Assembly (NCBI GenBank): GCA_964442285.1
Contig: CAYTZH010000041.1
Coordinates: 1-43,674, forward strand
From: CAYTZH01 sp964442285
GTDB lineage: Bacteria > Myxococcota_A > UBA9160 > JAFDET01
Length of the DNA stretch: 43,674 nucleotides
Reading direction: 5' to 3'
Shown here: positions 1 through 9,577 of the stretch, in pieces
Layout: every line of letters begins with the position of its first letter
Numbering within the stretch: position 1 is the first letter of the stretch
Translations under genes and position numbers: made by a program
The notes under the pieces: generated by a model
Databases searched by the model: none
Told to the model about the DNA's origin: nothing
Seen by the model: the letters and a program-made list of their open reading frames with translations, nothing else

Positions 1-1803
1 GTGGGCTGTCGGGAGTTCGAACAGATCGAGGTGGAGGGGTTCCTGATGGATCCCCGCGCCACGAAGTGGAGTGAGTTCCGCGCCCACTACGCCCAGTGCG
101 CCGACTGCGCCTCCGCCGTGACCGCGTGGAAGCAGCTCCGGCAGAGCGCCGCCGCCTCCGCCCCTGCACCCGCCTCCACCTCCGACGCCGAGGCGACCCG
201 CCTCCACCAGGCCGAGCCCCAGCCGCGGCAGATCGGTCCGTACCCGGTCCGGCGTCTGATCGCCGAGGGCGGCATGGCGTGGGTGTACGAGGTGGTCGAC
301 ACGCGCTTCGATGCGCCGCGCGCGCTGAAGCTGCTCAAGCCCCAGGCGGCCGTCGGCGCCGAGTTCCAGCGCTTCGAGCTGGAGGCGGCCGCCCTCGCGC
401 GCCTCAACGATCCGAATCTGATTCCCGTCTACGACTTCGGCGTCGACGAGGCGACCTCCTGCTACTACTACACGATGGCCCTGATCGATGGGCCCACCCT
501 CCAGGCCCGGATCCAGGAGGGGCCCGTCGATCTCGAGGAGCGCGTCGGCTACTTCAAGGACGTCCTGGCCGGCCTCTCGAAGCTCCACGCGAGCGGCATC
601 GTCCACCGGGACATCAAGCCGGCGAACATCCTGCTGACCGGCGACGGCCGCGCCCTGCTGAGCGACCTGGGCATCGCGCGCGACACCGGCTCGAGCGGCG
701 TCACCAAGACCGGCATGGCCATGGGCACCGCGCTCTACATGTCGCCCGAGCAGGCGCGCGGAAAGCCGGTCTCCCCGGCCACCGACGTGTTCAGCACCGG
801 CCTGGCCCTGTTCCAGGCGCTCACCGGACGCTCGGTCTACGACGACGTGGAGCAGGTGGACGCCAACAGCGGCCAGGAGATCTTGATGTATCTCGGCTGG
901 CTCGGGCGCGAGGGACGCGAGCTCACGCTCCGCTTCCCGAAGAGCGTGCCCCGGTCGCTCCAGGAGGTCGTCCGCACCGCCTGCCGCTACGACCCCGAGC
1001 AGCGCTATCCCGATGCCGGGTCGATGCTGCGCGCCCTGCAAGACCTCGATCGTTCGCCCCAGCGGGTCGCCCTGCCGCTGCCCGCCGTGCGGCTGCCCTG
1101 GCTCGGGGGCGCCCTCGCCGTCGCGCTGCTGGCCGGGCTCGTGGCCCTGGCCGTACCCCCGCTGTGGGAGCGGGCCTTCGGGGGCGACGCCGCAGAGCGC
1201 CCGGTCGCCGAGGAGGTCGTGTCCGCTCCCCGGACCGGAGCGTCCGAGCCGGCCGTGACGGAGGTCGCGCCCCCGGCGCCCGAGGCCGACGCAGCGACCC
1301 CGGTGGAGGTGGCCGCCCTGGCCCCGGAGCCGGACGCCGCGCAGGCGGCCCGGGAGCGGGAGGCGCGCGAGCGGGCCGCCCGGGAGCAGGCCGCGCGCGA
1401 GGCGGCCGCCCGGGAGCAGGCTGCGCGCGAGGCGGCAGCCCGGGAGCAGGCCGCGCGCGAGGCCGCCGCCCAGGCCGCGGCCTCCGACTCCGAGAGCCAG
1501 GCCGTCCGCGCCATCTTCACCACCTACCAGAGCGCCTACTCGGCCTGCGACGCGGACCGCCTCGGCGAGGTCTGGGCCATGAGCGGCGACGACCGGCTCG
1601 TGATGCGCCTCATGTGCCAGAAGTGCGGCGGCCTCGACGTGGCCGTGCGCGTGGACGACATCCAGATCGGCGCCGATTCCGGCACGATTGCCTTCGAGCA
1701 GCGGGTGGCCTGCGAGGCGACCGGAAAGGAGCAGGTGCGCGCGCTCCGGGCCCAGGTGGCGCGCGGCGCCAACGGGAGCTGGCAGATCGCCGAGATCCGC
1801 TAG
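1..1803 (+). CDS. Membrane Ser/Thr protein kinase with N-terminal zinc-finger and C-terminal NTF2-like domain
   Basis: A 600-residue Hanks-type kinase. Residues 3-36 (C3, H29, C33, C36) match the zinc pattern of anti-sigma (ZAS/zf-HC2) domains. The kinase domain runs from about 78 to 350: glycine loop near 88-93, invariant lysine K110 in ALKLLK, HRDIKPAN with catalytic D204 and N209, DLG (222-224) in place of DFG, and SPE (248-250). One membrane helix lies at about 366-388, so the kinase is cytoplasmic and the rest periplasmic. A charged Ala/Arg/Glu linker with three 10-residue repeats (461-490) leads to a domain of about 100 residues resembling SnoaL/NTF2 folds, with a Cys pair near 538-541. 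The GTG at base 1 starts exactly at the window edge. The zinc motif needs only two residues before C3, so this may be the true start, but an upstream extension cannot be excluded. Substrates are unknown. Confidence 0.9.
   Translation: MGCREFEQIEVEGFLMDPRATKWSEFRAHYAQCADCASAVTAWKQLRQSAAASAPAPASTSDAEATRLHQAEPQPRQIGPYPVRRLIAEGGMAWVYEVVDTRFDAPRALKLLKPQAAVGAEFQRFELEAAALARLNDPNLIPVYDFGVDEATSCYYYTMALIDGPTLQARIQEGPVDLEERVGYFKDVLAGLSKLHASGIVHRDIKPANILLTGDGRALLSDLGIARDTGSSGVTKTGMAMGTALYMSPEQARGKPVSPATDVFSTGLALFQALTGRSVYDDVEQVDANSGQEILMYLGWLGREGRELTLRFPKSVPRSLQEVVRTACRYDPEQRYPDAGSMLRALQDLDRSPQRVALPLPAVRLPWLGGALAVALLAGLVALAVPPLWERAFGGDAAERPVAEEVVSAPRTGASEPAVTEVAPPAPEADAATPVEVAALAPEPDAAQAAREREARERAAREQAAREAAAREQAAREAAAREQAAREAAAQAAASDSESQAVRAIFTTYQSAYSACDADRLGEVWAMSGDDRLVMRLMCQKCGGLDVAVRVDDIQIGADSGTIAFEQRVACEATGKEQVRALRAQVARGANGSWQIAEIR
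1381..1470 (+). repeat. Three tandem 30-bp repeats coding REQAAREAAA
   Basis: Three near-identical 30-bp units (1381-1410, 1411-1440, 1441-1470) inside the kinase gene encode three copies of a ten-residue charged Ala-rich unit, likely helical. The few differences between units are synonymous, so the peptide is kept while the DNA drifts. Confidence 0.9.
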
Positions 1804-1836
1804 GCGCGGCGCTCCTTCCCGGTGCGTCGCGACGCC

Positions 1837-2847
1837 TCAGCCGCGGAGCGGCGCCAGGCAGCCCGCGCGTTCCAGCACCTCGTCCAGCTGCGACTTGTCC
1901 GACACCGCCGCGTAGCGCGCCCGCAGCGCCGCGAGCGAGCGCGCGTGGTACTTCTGCGGCTTCTGGGTCCAGGTGCCGCTGGCCAGCTCCACCGTGAACG
2001 AGTCCTGGCCCGCTTCCAGGGCCGCGGCGTTGGCCACGCTCCAGGGCAGGAACAGGGCGCCCACCTGCCGCTCGAGCAGCGGCATCAGCGTCGCCTCCAG
2101 GGCGCTCCAGGGCTCGAATTCCCCCTCGGCCCGCGGCCAGAGCATGCGCTGGACCCAGTCGAGCACGCGCGGTGCGCGCCCTTCGATGAGGGCCCCGGCG
2201 GTGGGGTCGGTCCAGGCGTTGTAGACCTGGCCCCAGAGACCGAAGTCGCCGAAGGCCGGGCGAGCTCCGAAGAGATAGGGACGATCCGCCAGGTGGGTCT
2301 CGAGCTGCGCCAGCCCCTGCTCGAAGGACGCCTCGATCTGCGGTCCCGTCTGCTCGCTCGAGCCGACGAACCCGACCCGGCCCACCATGCGCTCGCGGAT
2401 CCCGGTCGCCATCTCCCGGTGCTGGGCCTCGTCGTGGTCGGGCAGCATGCTGCGGGCGATGCGGCCGGCGGTGCAGTCCCGGTCCACGTCCCGCGCCCAG
2501 CGCAGGTGGAACATCCACTTGTTGCCCCACTCGTCGCCGAACTCCTCGAGCAGGGCCGAGACGAAGGACGCCACCGGCTCCGCCGGGTGGATCGACGGCT
2601 TCGGGTAGGCCTCCTCCAGCCGCTCGAGAATCGGCGTGGAGTCCTGGATCCCCTCGTCCTCGGGGGTCACCACCAGCGGGATCAGCGGCAGCCGCGCGTG
2701 CTTCTGGTAGTCGGCCATGGTGGCCGCGTTGCGGATCAGCCAGGTGTGGGGGATCCCCTTGTAGCGGAAGTAGGAGCGGACCTTCACCGAGTAGGGCGAG
2801 ATCTCGGCTCCGTAGATGCGATAGGCGGCGGAATCGGCGGGGGGCAT
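1837..2847 (-). CDS. Glutathione S-transferase-like protein
   Basis: 336 residues from the ATG at 2847, preceded by AGGAG four bases upstream; an in-frame GTG at 2901 would add 18 residues without a similar site. The N-terminal part (about 9-85) has a thioredoxin-like GST fold, with SPYS where the active-site loop sits and a cis-proline-type LPLIPLVV segment followed by QDST, typical of the glutathione gamma-glutamyl contact. The C-terminal all-helical part is longer than in a usual 210-230-residue GST. It is the last gene of a minus-strand run after two methyltransferase-like genes, 57 bases downstream of the nearer one. Glutathione-dependent detoxification is the family expectation; the substrate is not evident. 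Confidence 0.8.
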   Translation of the reverse strand: MPPADSAAYRIYGAEISPYSVKVRSYFRYKGIPHTWLIRNAATMADYQKHARLPLIPLVVTPEDEGIQDSTPILERLEEAYPKPSIHPAEPVASFVSALLEEFGDEWGNKWMFHLRWARDVDRDCTAGRIARSMLPDHDEAQHREMATGIRERMVGRVGFVGSSEQTGPQIEASFEQGLAQLETHLADRPYLFGARPAFGDFGLWGQVYNAWTDPTAGALIEGRAPRVLDWVQRMLWPRAEGEFEPWSALEATLMPLLERQVGALFLPWSVANAAALEAGQDSFTVELASGTWTQKPQKYHARSLAALRARYAAVSDKSQLDEVLERAGCLAPLRG

Positions 2848-2904
2848 GGCGCTCCTGGGGTCCGGCCCGGCGGGACCCGAAACCGGCAGCGAGGATGCCA
2901 CAAC

Positions 2905-3498
2905 TCAGGCCCGGGTGGCGACGAAGAACCCGCCCAGGCCGAGCACGTCCCGGGAGCCGTCCACCCGGAAGCCCTGCTGCTCGAGGGCGTCGCGGAAGCC
3001 GTCGTGGTCGAAGCGGTCCTCCAGCGGGTGCTCCAGGAGCCGCCGCACCACGGGGTGGAGGATGAAGCGGGCGAAGATCTCCTCGGCGTAGAGGCGTCCG
3101 CCCGGTCGCAGCACCCGGTGGACCTCCGCCACGGCCCGCCGCCAGTCGGGCAGGTGGTGGATGATTCCGAAGTCGAAGACCGCGGCGTAGCGGGCGTCGG
3201 GCGCGGCGATGCGGGAGGCGTCCCCGGTGAAGACGCGGACGCGGTTGCCGAAGCGCGCCAGCCGCCGCCGGGCGCGGGCCGCCATGTCGGGATCGAGATC
3301 GAAGGCGTCCACCCGCGAGACGCCGAAGTGCTCGAGGATCAGCGCCGTGCCGACGCCGCGACCGCAGCCCACCTCCAGCACCGGGCCGTCGTCCACCCGC
3401 CCGCCCAGCGCGAGGAGTCGGGGCACCTCCAGGTAGCGCTGGGCGGCCGCCCGCACCGGGTTGTTCATCATCGCCTTCTCGACGCGGTTGAGCCGCAC
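2905..3498 (-). CDS. Class I SAM-dependent methyltransferase
   Basis: 197 residues from a GTG at 3498 preceded by GGGAG at suitable spacing; this keeps the N-terminus MRLNRVEKAMMNN. An internal double ATG at 3471/3468 is the alternative start. Motif I is VLEVGCGRGVG near residue 50, an acidic DAFDLD follows about 20 residues later, and motif II is FDFGIIHHL. The later LRPGGRLYAEE strand is typical of Methyltransf_11 proteins. It lies 20 bases downstream of the ICMT-like gene and 57 bases upstream of the GST-like gene, so the three probably form one transcript. The substrate cannot be told; small-molecule or lipid methylation is the family norm. Confidence 0.85.
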   Translation of the reverse strand: MRLNRVEKAMMNNPVRAAAQRYLEVPRLLALGGRVDDGPVLEVGCGRGVGTALILEHFGVSRVDAFDLDPDMAARARRRLARFGNRVRVFTGDASRIAAPDARYAAVFDFGIIHHLPDWRRAVAEVHRVLRPGGRLYAEEIFARFILHPVVRRLLEHPLEDRFDHDGFRDALEQQGFRVDGSRDVLGLGGFFVATRA

Positions 3499-3518
3499 GG
3501 GGTCTCCCGACCTGCAGC

Positions 3519-4133
3519 CTACGCCAGCAGGTAGCGGGGCGTCCGCTTCCGGTAGGCCGCATAGGCCGCGCCGTAGCGCTCCTCCAGGAAGGCCTCCTCG
3601 CGCAGGATCTGCTGGTGGATCGCCAGCAGGGTCACCCCCGCGAAGAGCGCGAAGAAGAGCTCCCCGGTCAGCAGGAAGGTGCCGACGGCGATGCCGTCCA
3701 GAAAGACGAAGATCGGGTTGCGGGAGAGGGCGAACACGCCGCCGGTCACCAGCGCGCCGGGCGTGTCCCGGTCGATGCCCACCCGCCAGGACGCCCCGAA
3801 CGACACCAGGGCCGCCGCGAACAGCAGCACGCCGCCGACGACCAGCAGGCTTCCCAGCACCCGGGCCGCGGTGTGATCGATCACGACCGTGTACAGCGCC
3901 GCCGGGAAGACGCGCCCGGGCAGCGGCCAGGCCGCGGCGACCGCCTCGTAGAGCCACAGGGGCAGGGCCAGCACCAGCAGCAGCTCGCCCAGGGCCTCGC
4001 CCGCGGGCTTGCCCCGGATGATCTGGAGCGGGTTCACGCCCGTGGTCAGGCGGAGCTGGACCCCGCGACCCGCGAACAGCAGCAGAAAGGCGCCGAGGGC
4101 CGCGAGCAGGACGAGGTCGAAGGGTCGTTCCAT
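3519..4133 (-). CDS. Isoprenylcysteine carboxyl methyltransferase-family membrane protein
   Basis: 204 residues from the ATG at 4133 (MERPFDLV); another start 36 bases upstream is possible but leaves little room for a promoter. About five hydrophobic helices are followed by the ICMT/PEMT-family C-terminal pattern: GALVTGGVFALSRNP near the middle, then IHQQILREEAFLEERYGAAYAAYRKRTPRYL, here described by its parts (EEAFLEERYG, YRKRTPRY). These regions bind SAM and substrate in the family. Bacterial members act on diverse small molecules or lipids and the substrate here is unknown. It is first in the minus-strand run with the soluble methyltransferase and the GST-like gene, and diverges from the TetR gene. 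Confidence 0.8.
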   Translation of the reverse strand: MERPFDLVLLAALGAFLLLFAGRGVQLRLTTGVNPLQIIRGKPAGEALGELLLVLALPLWLYEAVAAAWPLPGRVFPAALYTVVIDHTAARVLGSLLVVGGVLLFAAALVSFGASWRVGIDRDTPGALVTGGVFALSRNPIFVFLDGIAVGTFLLTGELFFALFAGVTLLAIHQQILREEAFLEERYGAAYAAYRKRTPRYLLA

Positions 4134-4191
4134 GTGCCCTAGTATGTGAGGGATATCTCGCTTTTTCACCTCGCATTCGGGAGACGCCCCC
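4134..4191. promoter_or_regulatory. Divergent promoter region between ICMT-like gene and tetR
   Basis: These 58 bases are markedly AT-richer than the surroundings. They hold CATACT on the minus strand (4146-4141), seven bases before the ATG at 4133, a possible -10 for a leaderless transcript. GTGA (4146-4149) and TCAC lie 24 bases end to end around a GATATC core, a weak inverted repeat that could be a TetR site. Confidence 0.4.
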
Positions 4192-4816
4192 GTGCCCGCA
4201 CGACGCGCCCTAACCCCCCGGAAACGCCCGCGTCAGGAGCGCTCGCGACGCACCGTCGCCGCGCTCCTCACGGCGACGGCTCAGGTTCTCGAGCGCCGGG
4301 GCTACGCGGCCGCCACCACCGACGCCATCGCCGCACGGGCGGGGGTCTCCGTCGGCTCCCTCTACCAGTACTTCCCGAACAAGGACGCCCTGCTGGCGGC
4401 GCTGGCCGAGCGCCACGTGGACGAGGGCTTCGCGCGCCTGGAGGCGCTGCTCGACCCGGCGCCCGCCGCGCTCGAGCTGCCCGAGCTGGTGGCCCGCTTC
4501 GTGGACGCCATGCTCGCGCTCCACCGCGACGAGCCGCGGCTCCACCGGGTGCTCTTCGAGGAGGCGCCGCTGCCCGCCGCCGTCCGGCGTCGCGTGCAGG
4601 CGCGGGAGGACGCCTTCGCCGAGCGGGTGGCCGCGCTGCTGGCCGCGCGGGAGGGCGGAGACCCGGCCCTGTTCCGGGCGGCGGCCCACGTGGCGGTACG
4701 CACCGTGGAAGGGCTCGTGCACGGCTTCGTGCTGCACCCGCCCGCGTCCCTGGACGAGGCCGCCTTCCGCGACGAGGTCGTCGCCCTCGTCAGCGGCTAC
4801 CTGGAGCGGAAGGAAG

Positions 4817-4824
<8 letters not shown>
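4192..4824 (+). CDS. TetR/AcrR-family transcriptional regulator
   Basis: 210 residues starting at a GTG. The N-terminal helix-turn-helix (about 20-66) has the classical TetR pattern: RRTVAALLTATAQVLERRGY, then TTDAIAARAGVSVGSLYQYFPNKDALL. The C-terminal ligand domain is typical in size and Ala/Leu-rich. It diverges from the three-gene methyltransferase/GST operon across 58 bases, so control of that operon is the simplest inference; the ligand is unknown. Its stop overlaps that of convergent arsS by 8 bases. Confidence 0.9.
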
Positions 4825-5805
<981 letters not shown>

Positions 5806-5809
<4 letters not shown>

Positions 5810-6909
5810 GGGCAGCAGTCGCCGGCCTCGCTCGGACCGTCGCCGGCCTCGCTCGGACCGTCGCCGACGGCCGCGAGGGTTCCGTTGCAGGGGAAGCGCC
5901 CGTGGTGCACCGCCCGGTCGCCGTCGACGCGGAAGTGCGGGCCCAGCCGGGTGTCGGAGAGCATGGAGGCCGTGTTGCCGCAGACGCGCTCCGGGCGGCC
6001 GGCCTCGAAGGCGTGGTGGTCGTCGAGCACGAAGCGATGCTCGGCCCCCGGCAGCCCGCCCCGGTAGGTGGCCACCTGGCCGTAGTCCTCGCAGCGCTCC
6101 TCCAGGTCTCCGAGCTTGAACAGGCGGTAGGTGGCGGAGGTGAAGCGGGCGTTGCCCACCCGGGCGGCCACCTCGGGGCTCTGCACGGTGATCGGCGCCG
6201 ACGTCACCACGCGGGGGTCGTCGAAGCCCGTGCGCCGCGCCAGGCTCAGGAAGTCCTCGGCGTAGAGCGCGCCGCCCAGGCACTCGGCGTAGAGCACCGG
6301 GTCGCGCACCACCGACTCCGGCAGGCGCCGGTCGGCGACCACGTCGGAGAGGAAGAACTCGCCGCCCGGCCGCAGCACCCGGAACGCCTCGGCCAGCACC
6401 CGCTCCTTGGCCGGGCTCAGGTTCACGACACAGTTGGAGACCACCACGTCGACGCTCTCGTCGGCGATGCCGAGGGCCGCCAGGTCCTCGATGAAGCCCT
6501 CGTGGAAGCGCACGTTCGCGGCCTCGTAGCCGAAGCGCTCCGTGTGCCAGTCGACGGTGCTCCGCGCCACCTCGAGCTGGGCATCGGTCATGTCGACGCC
6601 GATCACCCGTCCCTTGGGGCCCACGAGCTGGGCGAGCACGTAGCAGTCGCGCCCGGCACCGCAGCCCAGGTCGAGGACCGTGGTGCCCTCCAGGGCCTCG
6701 GGGAAGGGGTAGCCGCAGCCGTAGAAGCGGGCCGTCACCTCGGGATGGACCCGCGCGAGCGCCGAGGCCACGAGGCCGGTGGGCGCGCCCACGGCGCAGC
6801 AGGCGTTGGTGGCCAGGTCCTCGCTCTGCTTCAGCACGTCGCCGTAGTAGCTGCGCAGCCAGGTGCGGAGCTGCGGGTCGGTCGTCTCGGTTCCGACGGG
6901 CTCGGACAA
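5806..6909 (-). CDS. arsM: Arsenite methyltransferase ArsM
   Basis: 367 residues from a TTG at 6909, which follows GAGGAGGA by about six bases; no ATG or GTG is available near the family's usual N-terminus. The protein begins with the family pattern YYGDVLKQSEDLATNACC (cysteines 37-38). It has SAM motif I VLDLGCGAGRDC (78-89) and the conserved arsenic-binding cysteines in SNCVVNL (about 150) and AECLGG (about 200). The C-terminal half matches the extension of ArsM proteins, including a CGNTASML segment. ArsM methylates trivalent arsenic with SAM. The last 20 residues hold two copies of DGPSEAG followed by a terminal Cys-Cys-Pro. The gene is coupled to arsS by a GTGA overlap. Confidence 0.92.
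5821..5862 (-). repeat. Two perfect 21-bp tandem repeats at the arsM 3' end
   Basis: Units 5821-5841 and 5842-5862 are identical and in frame, adding two copies of a seven-residue Gly/Pro/Ser/Glu/Ala/Asp unit just before the terminal Cys-Cys-Pro of ArsM. Confidence 0.9.
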
Positions 6910-7195
6910 GCGCTTCCTCCTCGCGACCCCCAGCAAGCGACGTCGCAGCGGCTTGGATGCGCCGGGCGCGGGGGCGTTTCGCACCGCCTCGACCGGGGTG
7001 ACCCGGACCGGGCGGACCGGCGGTCCCAGCCCGGAGGCTGCCTCAGATCCGGAGGCGCGCCATGTCCAGCCCCTGCCTTCGAAGCCGCGCCCGCCGGGGC
7101 GGGGCCGGGTCTGCGGGCGGCCCACCCGGGACTGCGGAGGTGGTCTCCGCGACTCGCGGTCGCGTAGCATGGGGCCCTGGCGGGAGGAGGCCCCG
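6910..7195. promoter_or_regulatory. Divergent intergenic region between arsM and the amidohydrolase gene
   Basis: 286 bases without a credible gene. Near its right end TAGCAT (7165-7170) is a possible -10 for the amidohydrolase gene, about 25 bases before its ATG and followed by a strong GGAGGAGG site. The middle (about 7000-7035) is rich in GGACCGG/CCGGTCC motifs. I see no clear ArsR-type operator. Confidence 0.4.
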
Positions 7196-8338
7196 ATGCC
7201 CTACGCGGAAGGACGTACCTACCACGACGCCGACAGCCACCTCATGGAGCTGTCGGGCTGGCTCGCCGAGTACGCCGACCCGGGCGTGCGCGAGAAGATC
7301 CGACCCCTCTACCTCGGCGGGGCCGGCGCCCTGGCCGAGCAGGCGGTCGCCGAGGCGGAGGCCCGCCGCGGCGACGCCGAGAAGGCCCGCGCCCTGGAGT
7401 CAGCCCTGATGAAGGCCAAGGGCTGGCACGCCCTCGGCGCCTTCGATCCCGCGGAGCGCAGCCGCGCCCTCGACCTCCTGGGCTTCGCGCGCCAGCTCGT
7501 GTTCAGCACCTTCGCGCCCACCCAGTTCGCGAGCGACGACCCGGAGCTCCTCTACGGCGGCACCCGGGCCCACAACCGGGCCATGGCGGCGTTCTGCGGC
7601 GACGACCCGCGCATGATCGGCGTGGGCTTCGTGCCCCTCGCCGACCCGGTCCGCGCCCTCGAGGAGACCCGCGAGGCCATCCGCCTCGGCTGCGGCGCCA
7701 TCCTGGTGCCCTCGGCGCCGCCGAAGGAGAAGTCTCCCACCCATCCCGATTACGACCCGCTGTGGGGGACGCTCCAGGACGAGGGCATCCCGTTCATGCT
7801 CCACATCGGCGGCGGGGGTCGCCCCCTGCGGCGGTCGTTCCACGAGAACGGCAAGCCCCGGACCACGGACTTCCTGGGCGGCGGCGAGAACATCCGCTCC
7901 AAGGACTTCATGGTGCTCCACCACCCGCCCGAGACCTTCCTGGCCTGCATGGCCCTCGACGGGGTCTTCGAGCGCTTCCCGGGCCTGCGCGGCGGCTGCA
8001 TCGAGCAGGGCGCCCTCTGGGTCGTCCCCTGGCTCCTGCGCATGGACATCGCCCAGCAGACCTTCCAGCGCACCGAGCCGGCGCTGGAGCTGCCGCTCAA
8101 GGCGTCCGAATACATCCGACGCCAGGTCAGGTTCACGCCCTTCCCGACGGAGCCCGTGGGCTGGCTGATCGAGCAGGCCGGGGAGGAGCTCTTCCTGTTC
8201 TCGTCGGACTACCCGCACCCCGAGGGCGGGCGCGACCCGCTGGCCCGCTTCGAGGCGAGCCTGGGCGACCTCCCCGACTCGGCCCGCGAGCGCTTCTACG
8301 CCACGAACTTCGCGGAAATGATGGGGAGCGCCGGCTAG
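7196..8338 (+). CDS. Amidohydrolase-family (amidohydro_2) metal-dependent hydrolase
   Basis: 380 residues; the ATG follows GGAGGAGG. The N-terminal YHDADSHLME (H10, D11, D13, H15) is the metal-binding start of the amidohydro_2/ACMSD-like barrel. GIPFMLHIGGGGR holds a second metal histidine, HHPPETFLACMALDGVFERFP is the typical mid-barrel stretch, and FSSDYPHPEG near the end supplies the final Asp/His. Members hydrolyse or decarboxylate small ring or acid compounds; such genes are abundant in bacteria living on lipids and aromatic compounds. The exact substrate is unknown. The stop codon shares CTAG with the convergent epoxide hydrolase. Confidence 0.88.
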   Translation: MPYAEGRTYHDADSHLMELSGWLAEYADPGVREKIRPLYLGGAGALAEQAVAEAEARRGDAEKARALESALMKAKGWHALGAFDPAERSRALDLLGFARQLVFSTFAPTQFASDDPELLYGGTRAHNRAMAAFCGDDPRMIGVGFVPLADPVRALEETREAIRLGCGAILVPSAPPKEKSPTHPDYDPLWGTLQDEGIPFMLHIGGGGRPLRRSFHENGKPRTTDFLGGGENIRSKDFMVLHHPPETFLACMALDGVFERFPGLRGGCIEQGALWVVPWLLRMDIAQQTFQRTEPALELPLKASEYIRRQVRFTPFPTEPVGWLIEQAGEELFLFSSDYPHPEGGRDPLARFEASLGDLPDSARERFYATNFAEMMGSAG

Positions 8339-9471
8339 CGCAGGCTCCGGAAGCAGGTGCGGATCTCGTCCACGAAGAGCTCCGGCTGCTCGAAGGCGGC
8401 GAAGTGGCCGCCGCGGTCGAGCTCGTTCCAGTGCACCAGGTTCGCGAAGCGCTTCTCCGCCCAGCGCCGCGAGCAGCGGAAGATCTCCTTGGGGAAGATG
8501 CTGCAGCCCGTGGGCAGCGTGACCGGCTCCATGGACGGGTTGTTGAAGCTCTCCCAGTAGAGTCGCGCCGAGGAGGCGGCCGTCCCCGGCAGCCAGTAGA
8601 GCATCACGTTGTCGAGCATCTCGTCGCGGCCGAGGACGTTCTCCGGGTGGCCGTTGCAGTCGGTCCAGGCGTGGAACTTCTCGAGGATCCAGCCGGCCTG
8701 GCCTGCGGGCGAGTCCACCAGGCCGTAGCCCAGGGTCTGCGGCCGGGTGCTCTGCTGCTTGGAGTAGCCCGAGCCGCTCTTGCCGTACTCGTCCATGGCC
8801 TGGAGCGCGCCCTGCTCCGCGGGGGTGAGGCTGCCCAGGGTCTCCGGGTCGGGCCCCACGATGGGCATGTTCAGGTGGATGCCGAGGCAGTGCTCCGGGT
8901 CCTGGATGCCGATGCGGGTGGTGACCATGGAGCCCCAGTCGCCGCCCTGGGCCGCGTAGCGGTCGTAGCCCAGGCCGCGCATCAGCTCGCTCCAGGCGTC
9001 GGCGATGCGTTCGACGCCCCAGCCCGTCTCCGCAGGCTTCTGCGAGAAGCCGTAGCCGGGCAGCGAGGGGCAGACCACGTGGAAAGCGTCGGCCGGGTCG
9101 CCGCCGTGGGCCGCCGGATCGCTGAGGGGCCCGATCACCTTGTGGAACTCGACGATCGAGCCCGGCCAGCCGTGGCTGATCACCAGGGGCATCGCGTTCG
9201 CCTCGGGGGAGCGCACGTGCACGAAGTGGATGTCGAGCCCGCCCGCCGGCATGTGGAACTGGGGGAAGGCGTTGAGCCGCGCCTCCCGCGCGCGCCAGTC
9301 GTACTTCTCCGCCCAGTAGGCGCAGACCTCCTGGAGGTAGGCGAGGGGGATGCCCTGGGACCAGTCCGAGACGGGCTCCTTCTCGGGCCAGCGGGTGGCG
9401 CGGAGGCGTCGCTTCAGGTCGTCGAGCTGCTCGTCGCTGGCCTCGATGCGGAAGGGCTGGGGGGTGCTCAC
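8335..9471 (-). CDS. Epoxide hydrolase (EHN-type alpha/beta hydrolase)
   Basis: 378 residues from a GTG at 9471 preceded by GAGGAG. Residues 1 to about 110 form the epoxide-hydrolase N-terminal (EHN) domain: PFRIEASDEQLDDLKRRL, then TRWPEKEPV and the NAFPQF motif. The alpha/beta hydrolase core has oxyanion motif HGWPGS, nucleophile motif GGDWGS (Asp attacks the epoxide), and the histidine in GGHFAAFEQPE. The family opens epoxides to diols in the cytoplasm. The neighbouring amidohydrolase and wax-ester synthase genes suggest lipid or xenobiotic metabolism, but all three are separately transcribed. Confidence 0.93.
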   Translation of the reverse strand: MSTPQPFRIEASDEQLDDLKRRLRATRWPEKEPVSDWSQGIPLAYLQEVCAYWAEKYDWRAREARLNAFPQFHMPAGGLDIHFVHVRSPEANAMPLVISHGWPGSIVEFHKVIGPLSDPAAHGGDPADAFHVVCPSLPGYGFSQKPAETGWGVERIADAWSELMRGLGYDRYAAQGGDWGSMVTTRIGIQDPEHCLGIHLNMPIVGPDPETLGSLTPAEQGALQAMDEYGKSGSGYSKQQSTRPQTLGYGLVDSPAGQAGWILEKFHAWTDCNGHPENVLGRDEMLDNVMLYWLPGTAASSARLYWESFNNPSMEPVTLPTGCSIFPKEIFRCSRRWAEKRFANLVHWNELDRGGHFAAFEQPELFVDEIRTCFRSLR

Positions 9472-9577
9472 GGGGGGCTCCTCGGGTCTGGGCGCGAACC
9501 GCGCCGGACTTCGCAGATGGTCGTCGCGTCCCCATGAATAGCGGATAGACTCGCTCCCTGGGGGAAAGGAGGCGCCC
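9472..9577. promoter_or_regulatory. Divergent promoter region between epoxide hydrolase and WS/DGAT genes
   Basis: 106 bases between divergent starts. TAGACT (9546-9551) is a possible -10 for the rightward gene, followed by AAAGGAGG before the GTG. The short AT-richer core (9533-9551) is the likely promoter zone for both directions. Confidence 0.4.
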
